DNA of 6,379 nucleotides, from NCBI GenBank assembly GCA_041687095.1, contig JAWLCQ010000237.1, positions 1 through 6,379 of the forward strand, read 5' to 3'. Origin of the DNA: JAWLCQ01 sp041687095. GTDB lineage: Bacteria > Planctomycetota > Phycisphaerae > SM23-33. A program made the position numbers and the translations under genes. Below the pieces are notes generated by a model. That model saw nothing but the letters and a program-made list of their open reading frames with translations. It was not told the origin of the DNA and did no database searches. Shown here piece by piece: positions 4,963 to 6,379 of the stretch. The first letter of the stretch is position 1. Each line of letters begins with the position of its first letter.

Positions 4963-6101
4963 AGGTGCTCGTGCTCTACGACTATCCCCCCAGCCCGGGC
5001 GGGCTGGCGACGCAGGGGGACCTGCTGTACCGCGGCCTGCAGGAGCTGGGCGTGGACGTGTTCCCCGCGCACTTCGAGAGCCCGCAGGAGAAGGAGTGGT
5101 ACTACCGGTGGTTCAGCCCCGACGTGGTGGTGGGGATCGGCTACTGGGGGCACACCCCGCACCTGATCCTCCACCCGCAGCGCTACGGGGTCCAGCCGGT
5201 GCCGTGGCTCGTCGCGGACGGGTACGTGGCGCACCACCACGAGGTGCTCAACTCGCTCCCGCTGATCCTCGCGACGTCGACGTGGGTGAAGGAGATCTAC
5301 GCCCGCGACGGGCTGGACACCTCGCGCTTCGAGGTCCTGCCCGTCGGGTGCGACACCGACGCCTTCATCCCCCGCGATCGCTCCGATCCGCAGGTCCGCG
5401 CCGTCCGCGAGTCCCTCGGGGTGGCGGAGGACCAGCTCCTGATCCTCACCGTCGGGGGCGACGCGGCCTCCAAGGGCGCGCAGGAGGTCATGCAGGCGTT
5501 GGCGCTGATCGACCAGGACGCCCCGGACTACAAGTACGTGTGCAAGGTCTGGCCCCAGCATCGCACGGAGGTCCAGAACTTCCACGACCAGCAGCTCGCG
5601 ACGGACCTGGGGATCGAGAAGAACGTGGTGTACACCTCCGGGCGCATCAGCCGCAACTTCATGCCCTACCTGATGGCCGCCTGCGACATCTACGCCGCCC
5701 CCTCGCGCCTGGAGGGCTTCGGGATGCCCCAGGTGGAGGCGGGGGCGTGCGGGAAGCCCGTCATCGGGATCAAGGCCATGGGCATGCTCGACACGCTGGT
5801 GCACAAGGAGACGTCGCTGCTGGCGTCGGTGGCGCAGGAGGTCCGCGCCCGCGAGGCCATCGTCGGGGCCGACCACGGCTGCGAGGGCAACCATCGCGTC
5901 GTGTTCCGCCGGCCCCGCATCGTGGACTACCGCGCCAGCGTGCACGACATCGCCCGCCACCTCACCACGCTGATGGCGAACCCCGCCCTGCGGGACTCCA
6001 TGGGCCGGGCCGGACGGCAGCGCGTGGTCGAGCGGTTCGACTACCGCGTCGTCGCCAAGCGGTTCGTGGACGTGGTGTCCGAGCGGCTGGGGGTGTCGTA
6101 G
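4959..6101 (+). CDS. GT4-type glycosyltransferase
   Basis: The 380-residue protein has the two-domain GT-B plan of GT4 glycosyltransferases, which transfer a sugar from a nucleotide-sugar donor with retention of configuration. The N-terminal domain opens with MKVLVLYDYPPSPGG (1-15), a strand plus glycine-rich loop. The linker region VLPVGCDTDAF (126-136) is the usual V-x-N/V-G-x-D-x-x-x-F type hinge. The C-terminal domain has TVGGDAASKGAQEVMQAL (164-181) and the EX7E motif as Glu252 and Glu260 in APSRLEGFGMPQVEAG (247-262), which contacts the donor. After KETSLLAS (283-290) comes an unusual basic, His-containing stretch (about 291-325) where most relatives go directly into the final helices. 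The end RFDYRVVAKRFVDVV (359-373) is typical. It overlaps PIG-L by 4 nt and is followed after 1 nt by a glycoside hydrolase. Donor and acceptor are unknown. Confidence 0.92.
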   Translation: MKVLVLYDYPPSPGGLATQGDLLYRGLQELGVDVFPAHFESPQEKEWYYRWFSPDVVVGIGYWGHTPHLILHPQRYGVQPVPWLVADGYVAHHHEVLNSLPLILATSTWVKEIYARDGLDTSRFEVLPVGCDTDAFIPRDRSDPQVRAVRESLGVAEDQLLILTVGGDAASKGAQEVMQALALIDQDAPDYKYVCKVWPQHRTEVQNFHDQQLATDLGIEKNVVYTSGRISRNFMPYLMAACDIYAAPSRLEGFGMPQVEAGACGKPVIGIKAMGMLDTLVHKETSLLASVAQEVRAREAIVGADHGCEGNHRVVFRRPRIVDYRASVHDIARHLTTLMANPALRDSMGRAGRQRVVERFDYRVVAKRFVDVVSERLGVS

Positions 6102-6102
6102 G

Positions 6103-6379
6103 ATGTCGGTCGTCCCGCTGCACCGCTCGATCGAAGAGGCCCGCCGGGCGGCATTGCAGGTGCTGCACCACAACATGCATGGCCCGTACCGCAAACTGCC
6201 TCGGGCGGCGGGGTGGGGATACCCCGAACCCTACACCCGCGATCTGATGCTGGCGGCGCTGGGGGCGCTGGCGTCCAGAGACGCCAGGCTCCTCGCGTCG
6301 TTGCGGCGGGTGCTGGAGCACCTGGCGGCGAACCAGTCGCGGCACGGCAGCATCCCGTGGCGGGCCCCCGCTCCCCGGG
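6103..6379 (+). CDS. Glycogen-debranching-like glycoside hydrolase, 5' part
   Basis: Only the first 92 residues are in the window; the frame is open to the edge. The start MSVVPLHRSIEEARRAALQV and the stretch GYPEPYTRDLMLAALGAL (38-55), followed by LLASLRRVLEHLAANQSRHGSIPW, resemble the N-terminal helices of (alpha/alpha)6-barrel hydrolases annotated as amylo-alpha-1,6-glucosidase/glycogen debranching or invertase-like (GH-type six-hairpin) proteins. The Tyr-Thr-Arg-Asp segment is the usual first substrate-facing motif in such barrels. The catalytic acids are expected beyond the window. The ATG at 6103 is one base after the glycosyltransferase TAG (6099-6101), with only a GGGGG nearby, so reinitiation by the same ribosomes is likely. 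The family is recognised by style and the exact class and substrate are uncertain. Confidence 0.68.
   Translation, partial: MSVVPLHRSIEEARRAALQVLHHNMHGPYRKLPRAAGWGYPEPYTRDLMLAALGALASRDARLLASLRRVLEHLAANQSRHGSIPWRAPAPR

Noticed and set aside
4869..6194. 441-aa ORF on the minus strand opposite the glycosyltransferase
   Set aside because: Its translation is His/Val/Asp/Arg-rich with no recognisable motif, as expected for the reverse strand of a high-GC gene with strong codon bias. The plus-strand frame has clear GT4 motifs.
6268..6287. CTGGCGTC-CAGA-GACGCCAG hairpin, terminator-like
   Set aside because: It is an 8-bp stem inside an intact coding frame with no T-tract, and such stems are frequent by chance in GC-rich coding DNA.

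Overview
The window is high-GC bacterial chromosomal DNA with no tRNA, rRNA, CRISPR array or recognisable transposase gene. Many long overlapping ORFs on the opposite strand are by-products of the base composition. The mix of gene families, a promoter of the form TTGCCG-N17-TAGACT, and intergenic spaces filled with degenerate palindromic repeats suggest a Planctomycetota-type genome (perhaps Phycisphaerae). This is an inference from style, not from a marker gene.

Layout: positions 1-306 hold no gene I can defend, but contain a striking G-run tract (108-171). A small four-helix membrane protein of the DUF486/DMT_6 type reads rightward (307-657). It ends 3 bp from the end of a leftward group: a small glutaredoxin-like CxxC protein (661-921), an AI-2E family transporter-like membrane protein (1023-2099) and the leucyl/phenylalanyl-tRNA--protein transferase Aat (2158-2793). 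These three are on the minus strand in the order aat, AI-2E protein, glutaredoxin-like. After a repeat-rich gap of about 330 bp comes another minus-strand gene, a free-standing MetG-C-terminal-type tRNA-binding domain (3125-3493). Its stop codon lies inside a perfect hairpin.

The gap from 3494 to 4335 (about 840 bp) separates this gene from a divergent plus-strand operon. It contains the most notable non-coding structure here: two 153-bp arms (3574-3726 and 3980-4132) that are inverted copies of each other at about 89% identity without gaps, around a 253-bp spacer that carries its own perfect 10-bp hairpin. Further degenerate repeat fragments follow up to the operon leader.

The plus-strand operon is tightly coupled: a PIG-L/LmbE-type deacetylase (4336-4962) overlaps a GT4-type glycosyltransferase (4959-6101) by ATGA. 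One base later starts a glycogen-debranching/(alpha/alpha)6-barrel-like glycoside hydrolase (6103 onward), cut by the window end. Together these look like a small pathway that makes, deacetylates and trims a sugar conjugate; the substrate cannot be read from the sequence. The minus-strand genes look like housekeeping (translation, N-end rule tagging, membrane transport, redox).
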